23,347 nucleotides of DNA from an uncultured Prevotella sp. GTDB taxonomy: Bacteria; Bacteroidota; Bacteroidia; Bacteroidales; Bacteroidaceae. The stretch is from assembly GCA_937916405.1 (NCBI GenBank), contig CALFUF010000033.1, forward strand, positions 1 to 23,347. The letters run 5' to 3'. Positions 15,572 to 22,938 of the stretch are shown here, one piece after another. The notes under the pieces are model-generated. The model had not been told where the DNA came from. It was given only the letters and a program-made list of their open reading frames with translations, and ran no database searches. A program made the position numbers and the translations under genes. Each line of letters opens with the position of its first letter. The first letter of the stretch is position 1.

Positions 15572-17716
15572 ATGAACGAGCATAAGAACCCTTTTTTAGA
15601 ACCTTACGGGACACTGCATGACACGGTGCCCTTTGATTGTATTCAGCTGAAAGACTATGAGGAGGCGTTTATGGAGGGGATCCGACGGGATAACGAGTAT
15701 CTCGACAGGACCATTAACAACCCAGAGAAGCCGACTTTCGATAATACCATCCTGAATCCCTTCGACGAGGGGGACGGCTACTACGACTTGTTGGACAGGG
15801 TGTCAACCGTGTTCTTCAACCTGCTGAGTGCGGAGACCAATGACGAGATGGATGCCCTTGCCCAGAAGATGCAACCCATCCTGACCCAGCATGCCAATGA
15901 CATGCGACTGAACCCACAGTTGTTTGAACGCATCCGCAAGGTACATCTGCACCATCGCAGACTGACTGCCGAGGAGAAAATGCTGCTCGACAACTGCTAT
16001 GAGGGCTTCGTACGTAGCGGTGCCCTGCTGGACGAGGAGGGAAAAGCGAAGTTGCGCCAGTTGACAGAAGAGGCTTCGATGCTCTCGTTGCAGTTCTCAC
16101 AGAACCTGTTGAAAGAAAACAAGGCATTTACCCTGCACATCACTGACGAGGCACAGTTGGATGGTCTGCCTGACACAGCAAGGGAGGCTGCGGCACTAAC
16201 GGCTAAGGAACAAGGTAAGGAGGGTTGGGTGTTTACCCTCGACATGCCGAGTTACTCTCCTTTCATGACCTACTCTACCCAACGGGAGTTGCGCCAGCAG
16301 ATGTATATGGCTCGTAATACGGAGTGTACCCACGACAACACAGAGAACAATATCGAGATATGCAAACGACTCATCAACCTGCGTCGTGAGATCGCTCAGC
16401 TGCTGGGTTACAAGACCTATGCCGACTATGTGCTGAAACGTCGCATGGCATCGAATGTCCGCCATGTATACAGACTGCTCGACGACCTTATTGACGCCTA
16501 TAAGCCTACAGCTATCAAGGAACGTGACGAGTTGATAAAATTGTTCAAGAAGAACAACGCTCAACACTCAACGCTCAACGCTCAACAAAAGATGATGCCA
16601 TGGGATGCCGGGTTCTACTCCCACAAGTTGCAGATGAAGAAATACAACCTCGATGCGGAGATGTTGCGCCCTTACTTCGAGTTGTCGAAAGTCATTGAGG
16701 GTGTCTTCGGACTCGCCAACCGCCTCTATGGTATCACGTTCAAGGAGAACAAGGACATCCCCGTCTATCATCCAGACGTAAAGGCTTACGAGGTATTCGA
16801 CAAGGACGGCTCCTACTTGGCAGTCTTCTATGCCGATTTCCATCCTCGTAAGGGTAAGCAGGGAGGTGCGTGGATGACAGAATACCAAGGACAGTTTTTT
16901 AGAGGTAAGAGGTCAGAGGTAAGAGGTAAGAGGTCAGAGGTAAGAGGTAAGAGAGAATTCGTCGTCAAAGAGAATATCCGTCCACACGTCTCTGTGGTGA
17001 TGAATCTCACAAAGCCGACAGACGAGAAACCAGCCCTGCTGACATTAGGAGAGGTGGAGACCTTCCTCCATGAGTTCGGACACTCCCTACATGGCATGTT
17101 TGCCAACACCCGTTTCGAGAGCCTCAGCGGTACGAACGTTTGGTGGGACTTCGTGGAACTGCCCTCACAGTTTATGGAGAACTTCGCCATCGAGAAAGAC
17201 TTCCTGCGCACCTTCGCCTTCCATTACCAGACTGGAGAGCCTTTGCCTGACGAGCTCATCAAGCGAATCGTCAAGAGTCGTAACTTCATGGCGGCGACGG
17301 CATGTCTGCGACAAGTGAGTTTCGGACTGCTCGATATGGCATATTATACGAAGAAAGACGCCTTCACTGACGACATTATCCCCTTTGAGAAGAAAGCATG
17401 GAAGAAGGCAATCCTTGGGGAGCAACTGCCCGACACCTGTATGACGGTACAGTTCTCGCATATCATGGCAGGTGGCTATGCGGCTGGCTATTACAGTTAT
17501 AAGTGGGCGGAAGTACTCGACGCAGACGCCTTCAGCGTATTCAAACGCCATGGCATCTTCGACCAGAAGACCGCCCAGCGTTTCAGAGACAATATCCTCT
17601 CCCGTGGAGGCACAGAGCATCCGATGACGCTCTACAAACGCTTCCGTGGTGGAGAACCGACAATAGACGCATTACTAAAGCGAAATGGAATCAAACGAGA
17701 AACAAAGAAGATTTGA
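15572..17716 (+). CDS. dcp: M3 family zinc metallopeptidase (peptidyl-dipeptidase Dcp-like)
   Basis: This is a metallopeptidase of 714 residues, slightly longer than the roughly 680 of E. coli Dcp. The M3 zinc motif HEFGH is at residues 500-504, followed by the downstream Glu region FESLSGTNVWWDFVELPSQFMENF, which supplies the third ligand and family signature. No signal peptide is present, so it is probably cytoplasmic. The family cleaves dipeptides from C-termini or short oligopeptides. Two repeat-derived inserts enlarge linkers: NAQHSTLNAQQ, from a heptamer tract at 16559-16586, and RGKRSEVRGKRSEVRGKR, from a heptamer tract at 16901-16956, the second about 50 residues before the zinc motif. 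Homologues normally go straight from GGAWM to the PHVSVVMNLTKP-like block with a shorter loop. The start at 15572 is chosen because the longer frame begins with TTG inside the -7 promoter box. Confidence 0.93.
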   Translation: MNEHKNPFLEPYGTLHDTVPFDCIQLKDYEEAFMEGIRRDNEYLDRTINNPEKPTFDNTILNPFDEGDGYYDLLDRVSTVFFNLLSAETNDEMDALAQKMQPILTQHANDMRLNPQLFERIRKVHLHHRRLTAEEKMLLDNCYEGFVRSGALLDEEGKAKLRQLTEEASMLSLQFSQNLLKENKAFTLHITDEAQLDGLPDTAREAAALTAKEQGKEGWVFTLDMPSYSPFMTYSTQRELRQQMYMARNTECTHDNTENNIEICKRLINLRREIAQLLGYKTYADYVLKRRMASNVRHVYRLLDDLIDAYKPTAIKERDELIKLFKKNNAQHSTLNAQQKMMPWDAGFYSHKLQMKKYNLDAEMLRPYFELSKVIEGVFGLANRLYGITFKENKDIPVYHPDVKAYEVFDKDGSYLAVFYADFHPRKGKQGGAWMTEYQGQFFRGKRSEVRGKRSEVRGKREFVVKENIRPHVSVVMNLTKPTDEKPALLTLGEVETFLHEFGHSLHGMFANTRFESLSGTNVWWDFVELPSQFMENFAIEKDFLRTFAFHYQTGEPLPDELIKRIVKSRNFMAATACLRQVSFGLLDMAYYTKKDAFTDDIIPFEKKAWKKAILGEQLPDTCMTVQFSHIMAGGYAAGYYSYKWAEVLDADAFSVFKRHGIFDQKTAQRFRDNILSRGGTEHPMTLYKRFRGGEPTIDALLKRNGIKRETKKI
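16559..16586 (+). repeat. Heptamer tract (GCTCAAC x4) inside the M3 peptidase gene
   Basis: Four 7-bp units: GCTCAAC, ACTCAAC, GCTCAAC, GCTCAAC. The unit length is not a multiple of three, so gain or loss of one copy would shift the frame. Confidence 0.85.
16901..16956 (+). repeat. Heptamer tract (AGAGGTA/C x7) inside the M3 peptidase gene
   Basis: Seven units of AGAGGTA or AGAGGTC followed by a degenerate eighth (AGAGAGA). The A/C pattern repeats every 21 bp (A, C, A), giving a seven-residue protein repeat RGKRSEV. A one-unit change would shift the frame before the HEFGH active site. Confidence 0.9.
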
Positions 17717-18119
17717 CCTGCGCTATTTGCGTATGGCACGCATCTGGGCTGAGAACAGCTACTGCGTACGCCGCCAGGTGGGAGCCTTGGTAGTGAAAGA
17801 CGGTATGATCATCAGCGACGGCTATAATGGCACACCCAGTGGATTCGAGAATGTCTGCGAGGACGAGAATAACATAACGAAGCCTTATGTGCTGCATGCT
17901 GAGGCTAACGCCATCACAAAGCTTGCTCGCTCTTCGAACAATTCCGACGGCTCGACCATCTATATTACCGCCTCCCCTTGTATCGAGTGTGCTAAACTGA
18001 TTATCCAGTCAGGCATCAAACGGGTGGTCTATGGGGAGAAATATCGCTTGACAGACGGTATCGACCTGTTAAAGCGTGCTGGTATCGAAACAATTTATCT
18101 TAATCCTGACGAAGCATGA
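17685..18119 (+). CDS. dCMP deaminase family (cytidine/deoxycytidylate deaminase)
   Basis: This 144-residue zinc deaminase most likely converts dCMP to dUMP, feeding thymidylate synthesis. The catalytic motif HAEANA (zinc ligand His71, proton shuttle Glu73) and PCIEC (Cys99, Cys102) are intact. The N-terminal block RYLRMARIWAENSYC and the following DGYNGTPSGFENVCED match the dCMP deaminase/ComEB subgroup rather than cytidine or tRNA adenosine deaminases. It starts 32 nt inside the end of the M3 peptidase gene and ends with an ATGA overlap with the S41 protease gene. Its position between two proteases seems to be operon packing, not a shared pathway. A link to the later folate gene through thymidylate synthesis is possible. 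Confidence 0.9.
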   Translation: MESNEKQRRFDLRYLRMARIWAENSYCVRRQVGALVVKDGMIISDGYNGTPSGFENVCEDENNITKPYVLHAEANAITKLARSSNNSDGSTIYITASPCIECAKLIIQSGIKRVVYGEKYRLTDGIDLLKRAGIETIYLNPDEA

Positions 18120-19765
18120 ATGAAAAGAAGAACAACCACTTCATGCCCCTCCTGATGGCTGTCAGCGTGGTGGTAGGTATCTTGATTGGTACTTTCTATG
18201 CCAACCATTTCTCTGGCAACCGTCTCAGCATCATCAACTCGGGCAGCAACAAACTGAACAACCTGCTTAGACTGGTCGACGACCAGTATGTGGATACGGT
18301 CGATGTGAACGACCTCGTGGAGAAAGCGATGCCTCAGATTCTCTCTGAACTCGACCCCCACTCTGTCTATATCTCCGCCAAGGACATGCAGATAGCCAAT
18401 GACGATCTGAAAGGATCGTTCTCGGGTGTGGGTATTGAGTTCACCATTCGTCAGGACACCCTGCATGTACAGAATGTGATTAAGAACGGGCCTGCTGAGC
18501 GTGCAGGACTCATCGCTGGTGACAAGATCGTCATGGTCGATGACAAGCCTTTCACAGGAAAGACGTTGACCAACGAGGAGGCTATGCATAGACTGAAAGG
18601 ACCAAAGGACACAAAGGTGAAACTGGGTGTCATGCGTAATAAGGAAAAGACCATCCGTAATTTTGTCGTCACACGTGGGGATATTCCTACCAAGAGTGTC
18701 ACAGCAACCTATATGCTCGATGACAAGACGGGGTATATCCGCTTGAAGAACTTTGGGGAGAACACTTATCCAGAATTACTGATCGCTCTTGCCAAGCTCT
18801 CACAAGAAGGTTTCGAGAACCTGACCATTGATCTGCGTGGTAATACGGGTGGGTATCTGGAGTCCGCTGTTCAGATAGCCAACGAGTTCCTTCCCAAAGG
18901 GCAATTGATCGTATACACCCAAGGACGCAGGTCACCACGACAGGAATTTCGTAGTGACGGACGCGGCTCATACCAACAGATACCCCTGGTAGTACTGATT
19001 GACGAGGGTTCCGCCTCAGCCAGTGAGATTCTTGCTGGTGCTATTCAAGACAATGACCGTGGTACAATCATCGGACGACGCTCGTTCGGCAAGGGACTCG
19101 TCCAAAAGCCCATGGCTTTCAACGACGGCTCGATGATCCGCCTAACGATTGCACGCTACTATTCTCCTTCAGGACGTTGTATCCAGAAGCCCTATGTCTC
19201 TGGCGACAACAAGGACTATGAGGAAGACCTGCTGACACGCTATGAGCATGGAGAGTTCTTCTCACAAGACAGTATCAAGCATACCGGACCTGCCTATAAG
19301 ACCCGCATCGGGCGTGAGGTCTTCGGAGGTGGCGGCATCACACCTGACATCTTCGTTGCTGAGGATACTACAGATGTGACTTCCTACTACAAACAAGCTT
19401 CCTTGAGCGGACTCATCCTACAATTTGCCTTTGATTACACAGACAATAACCGCCAGAAGCTGAGCGAGTACAAGACGGTGAAAGACTTGGAGAAATATCT
19501 GAGCAAGCTCAATACGGTAGAGAAGTTCGCCACTTACGCTGAGAAGAACGGACTGAAACGTCGCAACCTTATGATACAACGGTCCCATAAGCTCTTGGAA
19601 CGTTATATCAACAGTCGCATCGTCTATAATATGATGAGCGAGGAAGCGTGGGTACAATATGTGAACGAGGATGATCCAGCCATCCAAGAGACACTGAAAC
19701 TGTTCCGTGAGAACAAGGCATTCCCTGCTGTTCCACAGAAACAGGAGACAAAGAAAGTTGCATGA
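18116..19765 (+). CDS. S41 family C-terminal processing protease (CtpA-like)
   Basis: This is a membrane-anchored or exported tail-specific protease of 549 residues. An N-terminal hydrophobic segment (FMPLLMAVSVVVGILIGTFYA) acts as a signal anchor or signal peptide. A linker domain (LLRLVDDQYVDTVDVNDLVE), a PDZ domain (LKGSFSGVGIEF through GDKIVMVDDKPFTG) and the S41 catalytic core follow. The catalytic Ser301 in GSASASEILAG and Lys326 in SFGKGLVQ are 25 residues apart, as in characterised CtpA/Prc enzymes. A C-terminal region of about 150 residues is probably helical. The family trims or degrades exported proteins from their C-termini. It starts with an ATGA overlap with the deaminase gene and ends with an ATGA overlap with the folate gene, so translation is probably coupled throughout. 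Confidence 0.93.
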   Translation: MNEKKNNHFMPLLMAVSVVVGILIGTFYANHFSGNRLSIINSGSNKLNNLLRLVDDQYVDTVDVNDLVEKAMPQILSELDPHSVYISAKDMQIANDDLKGSFSGVGIEFTIRQDTLHVQNVIKNGPAERAGLIAGDKIVMVDDKPFTGKTLTNEEAMHRLKGPKDTKVKLGVMRNKEKTIRNFVVTRGDIPTKSVTATYMLDDKTGYIRLKNFGENTYPELLIALAKLSQEGFENLTIDLRGNTGGYLESAVQIANEFLPKGQLIVYTQGRRSPRQEFRSDGRGSYQQIPLVVLIDEGSASASEILAGAIQDNDRGTIIGRRSFGKGLVQKPMAFNDGSMIRLTIARYYSPSGRCIQKPYVSGDNKDYEEDLLTRYEHGEFFSQDSIKHTGPAYKTRIGREVFGGGGITPDIFVAEDTTDVTSYYKQASLSGLILQFAFDYTDNNRQKLSEYKTVKDLEKYLSKLNTVEKFATYAEKNGLKRRNLMIQRSHKLLERYINSRIVYNMMSEEAWVQYVNEDDPAIQETLKLFRENKAFPAVPQKQETKKVA

Positions 19766-20286
19766 CCAACAAACAAGACATACGCAAGATGCTTCGACAG
19801 AGAGGATCAACAGGTTCCACTGCCGAAGCATCTGCTATCATCTCTCAGTTAAGACATCATCCACGTATCTTTCATGCGCGTACATTATTTATATATTATA
19901 GTCTACCTGACGAGATTCCCACACAAGAATTGCTCGACGAGTTTGTGAGCAAGGGAAAGACGGTGTTATTACCCCGAGTCGCCAATGCGACTGATATGTT
20001 CCTGCACTGTTATACCGGTGCTGCTGATCTGAAGTTAGGTGCTTTTGGTATTCTGGAGCCAACAGGGAAGCCATTCACAGACTATCAACAAATTGAGGTC
20101 GCCATCATTCCTGGCATGGCATTCGACAAACAAGGACATCGCCTTGGCAGGGGAAAAGGATATTACGACCGTTTCCTCCCATTACTGACTAATGCATATA
20201 AAATCGGGGTTTGCTATCCTTCACGATTACTCGATGAGATTCCTGTAGACGACCATGACATCATCATGGATGAGGTAATCAGTTAA
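19762..20286 (+). CDS. 5-formyltetrahydrofolate cyclo-ligase
   Basis: This enzyme of 174 residues converts 5-formyl-THF to 5,10-methenyl-THF with ATP, returning stored folate to one-carbon metabolism. Family features are the basic N-terminus KQDIRKMLRQRG, the central strand FIYYSLPDEIPTQELL, and the signature PGMAFDKQGHRLGRGKGYYDRF, which binds nucleotide and substrate. The length is slightly below the usual 180-200 residues but all blocks are present. It starts with an ATGA overlap with the protease gene. Its 3' end overlaps the convergent DUF721 gene by 8 nt, so both units end in shared DNA without a separate terminator. Confidence 0.92.
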   Translation: MTNKQDIRKMLRQRGSTGSTAEASAIISQLRHHPRIFHARTLFIYYSLPDEIPTQELLDEFVSKGKTVLLPRVANATDMFLHCYTGAADLKLGAFGILEPTGKPFTDYQQIEVAIIPGMAFDKQGHRLGRGKGYYDRFLPLLTNAYKIGVCYPSRLLDEIPVDDHDIIMDEVIS

Positions 20287-20569
20287 AACGGATATCAATG
20301 ATTACCTGCTCGCCCACTACCGCATTCAGTTTCTTCACCAACTCCCCGCGCATCATTGACAAATCAGAACGGAGGGCTGGATTTGACAACCGGACATACA
20401 GAGTCTGGTTGTAGATATAGGTATTCAGGGTATAACGGGCAATCACTGGACCTGCTACCTCCTGCCACGACTCCACCAGCCGTTTCTGCTTTAAAGGTGT
20501 CTCCAATCCTTGTTCCCGTAAGTTACGCAACAGGATATCCTTAAGTGATTCTGTATTCCGCTTAAACAT
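20279..20569 (-). CDS. DUF721 (DciA-like) protein
   Basis: This small protein of 96 residues matches the DUF721 family: LKDILLRNLREQGLETPLKQKRLVESWQEV is the conserved helix region, and TLYVRLSNPALRSDLSMMRGEL is the second conserved block. In some bacteria lacking DnaC, the DUF721 family member DciA helps load the replicative helicase; whether the short Bacteroidota form does so is inference. Its start codon overlaps the end of recF by 8 nt, so it is translated from the recF message. This recF-DUF721 order is familiar in the phylum. Zinc-binding or enzymatic residues are not evident. Confidence 0.82.
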   Translation of the reverse strand: MFKRNTESLKDILLRNLREQGLETPLKQKRLVESWQEVAGPVIARYTLNTYIYNQTLYVRLSNPALRSDLSMMRGELVKKLNAVVGEQVIIDIRFN

Positions 20570-21680
20570 CTTTCTCTATGATTTCTCCGTTATCTACGTC
20601 AAATATCTTATAGTCCAAAGCACTTTCTCGAAGAATCTGATCCAAGTGGTCACGATTAGTATCCGTGATGAAAATCTGTCCAAAGGCATCACCAGACACT
20701 AGTCGTACAATCTGTTCCACACGCTCGGCATCCAGTTTGTCGAAGATATCATCTAACAACAATAAAGGCGTCGTCTTGGAGGACGTACGCTTCAAGAAGC
20801 CAAACTGTGCGAGCTTCAAGGCAATGGCATACGTCTTGTTCTGTCCTTGAGACCCCTCCCTTTTCATCGGATGCCCACCTAACGTAAAGATTAAGTCATC
20901 ACGATGAATACCATGCAGAGAATAACCTACGGCAAGGTCTTTATGACGGTCTCGCTGGATGACTTCCAACAAGGAACCACGCTGACAATGGGAGAGATAT
21001 TCAAGTCCTACCACCTCACGCTCAGACGATATCTGGTCGTAGAATCGCCGAAATAAAGGTACCAGTTCCTTTACAAAGGCATCACGCTTTCGGTAAATCT
21101 CTTCACCTGACTCAGCCATCTGCTCTTCCCATATCTGCAAGAGCATCGGGTCAGGAGCCGGGTCTTCCTGCTTTAATAAAGTATTTCGCTGAAGAAGGGC
21201 ATTGTTATAACGTGACAAAGCATCAATATAGGAACGGTCATATTGCGAGATAACCATATCCATCAGGCGACGACGCTCCTCACTACCTCCTTCTATCAAT
21301 AAGGTATCCGCAGGAGCAACAACCACCAAAGGAATCAAGCCAATATGCTCGGATAGTCGCTTATACTCTTTCTTATTACGCTTGAAATGCTTCTTCACAC
21401 CACGTTTGATGCCACAAGAAATAAGTTCTGAACTCTCATAATCTTGAGAGTCCTCAGAGTATTGACCTTCTATCATACAGAATGGCTCTTCATGGCGAAT
21501 CACTTGCGAGTCTATTGGATTAGAGGCGGAACGACAGAATGACAGATAATAAACTGCATCCAGTACGTTCGTCTTGCCCACCCCATTATGACCAATAAAG
21601 CAATTGATTTTGGGAGACAGCATCAAAGTCGCCTCCCGAATGTTCTTATAATTAAGTATAGATAGCTTTCTAAGTATCAT
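20562..21680 (-). CDS. recF: DNA repair and replication protein RecF
   Basis: RecF is an SMC-like ATPase that loads RecA at single-strand gaps together with RecO and RecR. The protein has 372 residues, a normal length. The start ILRKLSILNYKNIREA is typical. Walker A is GHNGVGKTN (residues 30-38), the ABC signature region lies around EGSQGQNKTYAIALKLAQ, and Walker B is LLLLDDIFDKLD. The coding start is therefore secure at 21680. The minus-strand -7 promoter element TACCTTTG ends at 21688, only 7 nt before the ATG, so the transcript may have almost no leader. DUF721 overlaps at the 3' end. Unlike in many bacteria, dnaA and dnaN are not neighbours here. Confidence 0.96.
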   Translation of the reverse strand: MILRKLSILNYKNIREATLMLSPKINCFIGHNGVGKTNVLDAVYYLSFCRSASNPIDSQVIRHEEPFCMIEGQYSEDSQDYESSELISCGIKRGVKKHFKRNKKEYKRLSEHIGLIPLVVVAPADTLLIEGGSEERRRLMDMVISQYDRSYIDALSRYNNALLQRNTLLKQEDPAPDPMLLQIWEEQMAESGEEIYRKRDAFVKELVPLFRRFYDQISSEREVVGLEYLSHCQRGSLLEVIQRDRHKDLAVGYSLHGIHRDDLIFTLGGHPMKREGSQGQNKTYAIALKLAQFGFLKRTSSKTTPLLLLDDIFDKLDAERVEQIVRLVSGDAFGQIFITDTNRDHLDQILRESALDYKIFDVDNGEIIEKDV

Positions 21681-21687
21681 TATGGTG

Positions 21688-21695
21688 CAAAGGTA
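21688..21695 (-). promoter_or_regulatory. -7 element of recF
   Basis: Minus-strand TACCTTTG followed by CA matches TAnnTTTG exactly. No good TTTG box is found 20 bp upstream (only an AT-rich tract). The ATG of recF begins 7 nt downstream, leaving little or no leader. Confidence 0.6.
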
Positions 21696-21713
21696 CGAAA
21701 AAAATTAAATAAA

Positions 21714-21745
21714 TTTGGTTTTTTACTCACTTATTCGTACCTTTG
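21714..21745 (+). promoter_or_regulatory. Promoter of the TPR-ribH unit
   Basis: TTTG (21714-21717) and TACCTTTG (21738-21745) are 20 bp apart, a full match to the Bacteroidota consensus. The start codon at 21785 gives a leader of roughly 30-35 nt. Confidence 0.78.
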
Positions 21746-21784
21746 CAACCGATTTGTGTACGAACAATAATAAAAACAAGAATA

Positions 21785-22438
21785 ATGGCAAACAAAAAAC
21801 AACAAGCCGCCCCTGAATTGGAGCAGGTAAACAAAGCAGAAGCTTTCTTCGAGAAATATAAGAAGGCTATTATTATCGGCGTTATTGCAGTGATCGTCAT
21901 CGTTGTAGGCGCTATTCTCTTCAACAATTACTATCTCGCTCCCCGTGAGAATGAAGCAAGCACTGAACTTGCCAAGAGTCAGGAGCTGTTTGGCAATGAG
22001 CAGTATGACAAGGCACTCGCTGGATTCCAGAAGATTGCCAATGATTATGGATCTACTGACGCAGGTAATCTTGCTCAGCTCTATATTGGTCTCTGTCAGG
22101 CTAATCTGGGTAAATGGCAGGAGGCAGTCAATGCTTTGGAGAGTTTCAGTGGTAAGGGTGACGCTATGATTACTCCTGCCGCAGAGGGTGCACTTGGTAA
22201 TGCCTATGCTAACCTCAACCAACTCGACAAGGCTGTGGAGCATTTGAAGAAAGCCGCTAAGATGGCAGACAACAACTCTCTCTCACCCACATTCCTTATT
22301 CAGGCTGGTGAGATTCTGGAGAGCCAGGGTAAGAAGGACGAGGCTCTGAAACTGTATCAGGAGGTAAAGGAGAAGTATTTCAACTCTATGCAGTATCAGA
22401 ACATTGATGAGTATATCGAACGTGCATCTGCTAAGTAA
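21785..22438 (+). CDS. Membrane-anchored TPR protein (YfgM-like)
   Basis: This is a 217-residue protein with one membrane segment at about residues 28-47 (AIIIGVIAVIVIVVGAILF) after a short Lys/Gln-rich cytoplasmic tail. The rest should lie outside the cytoplasm and consists of tetratricopeptide repeats: NEQYDKALAGFQKIANDY, GNLAQLYIGLCQANLGKW, GALGNAYANLNQLDKAVEHL and ESQGKKDEALKLYQEVKEKY. The architecture resembles YfgM-type proteins linked to the Sec translocon and periplasmic chaperones in proteobacteria, but here the role is unknown. The start at 21785 is chosen because an upstream in-frame TTG at 21743 lies inside the -7 promoter box. It overlaps ribH by one base (TAATG). Confidence 0.88.
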   Translation: MANKKQQAAPELEQVNKAEAFFEKYKKAIIIGVIAVIVIVVGAILFNNYYLAPRENEASTELAKSQELFGNEQYDKALAGFQKIANDYGSTDAGNLAQLYIGLCQANLGKWQEAVNALESFSGKGDAMITPAAEGALGNAYANLNQLDKAVEHLKKAAKMADNNSLSPTFLIQAGEILESQGKKDEALKLYQEVKEKYFNSMQYQNIDEYIERASAK

Positions 22439-22908
22439 TGGCAACCAAGAATCTTTCTGAATACAACGTCGACAAGGTGCCCGATGCCTCAAACATGATT
22501 TTTGGCATTGTAGTATCTGAATGGAATCCTGAAATTACCGGAGCATTACTTGAAGGCTGTCGTACAACCTTAGAGAAGCATGGTGCCTTGCCTGAGAACA
22601 TTCACGTCAAGACAGTCCCTGGCTCTTTCGAGTTAATCTATGGAGCACGTCAGATGACACTTAACGACGGTTACGATGCTGTCATCATCCTTGGTTGCGT
22701 GATTCGCGGTGAGACCCCTCATTTCGACTATATCTGTCAAGGGGTAACCCAAGGTATCGCACGCCTTAACGCCACCAACAATATTCCCGTGGTATATGGA
22801 TTGCTGACGACTAACGACCTGCAACAGGCAAAAGACCGTGCTGGTGGTCGTTTAGGCAATAAAGGTGATGAGTGTGCCGTCGTCGCTATCAAGATGGCGA
22901 AATTCTGA
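22438..22908 (+). CDS. ribH: 6,7-dimethyl-8-ribityllumazine synthase
   Basis: RibH condenses 5-amino-6-ribitylaminouracil with 3,4-dihydroxy-2-butanone 4-phosphate in the penultimate step of riboflavin synthesis. The protein has 156 residues, normal for the family. Substrate-binding motifs are visible: VVSEWNPEIT near the N-terminus, VPGSFEL, GCVIRGETPHFDYI with the catalytic His95, and DRAGGRLGNKGDECA near the C-terminus. It starts on the last base of the TPR stop codon. The TPR-ribH pairing is familiar in Bacteroidota and has no known functional reason. No other riboflavin gene or FMN riboswitch is visible. Confidence 0.97.
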   Translation: MATKNLSEYNVDKVPDASNMIFGIVVSEWNPEITGALLEGCRTTLEKHGALPENIHVKTVPGSFELIYGARQMTLNDGYDAVIILGCVIRGETPHFDYICQGVTQGIARLNATNNIPVVYGLLTTNDLQQAKDRAGGRLGNKGDECAVVAIKMAKF

Positions 22909-22938
22909 CTCTCCTGATGAAAAGGACTCATTTAAGGT

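Larger units (their letters stand above)
21686..21747. repeat. 12-bp inverted repeat formed by the two divergent -7 regions
   Basis: TGCAAAGGTACG (21686-21697) and CGTACCTTTGCA (21736-21747) are perfect reverse complements separated by 38 bp. Each arm contains the -7 box of one divergent transcript. Confidence 0.8.

Noticed and set aside
21743..21784. Upstream TTG start for the TPR protein
   Set aside because: It also lies inside the -7 promoter box TACCTTTG.
22438..22908. FMN riboswitch for ribH
   Set aside because: ribH begins one base inside the TPR stop codon, and the TPR leader is too short to hold an FMN aptamer.
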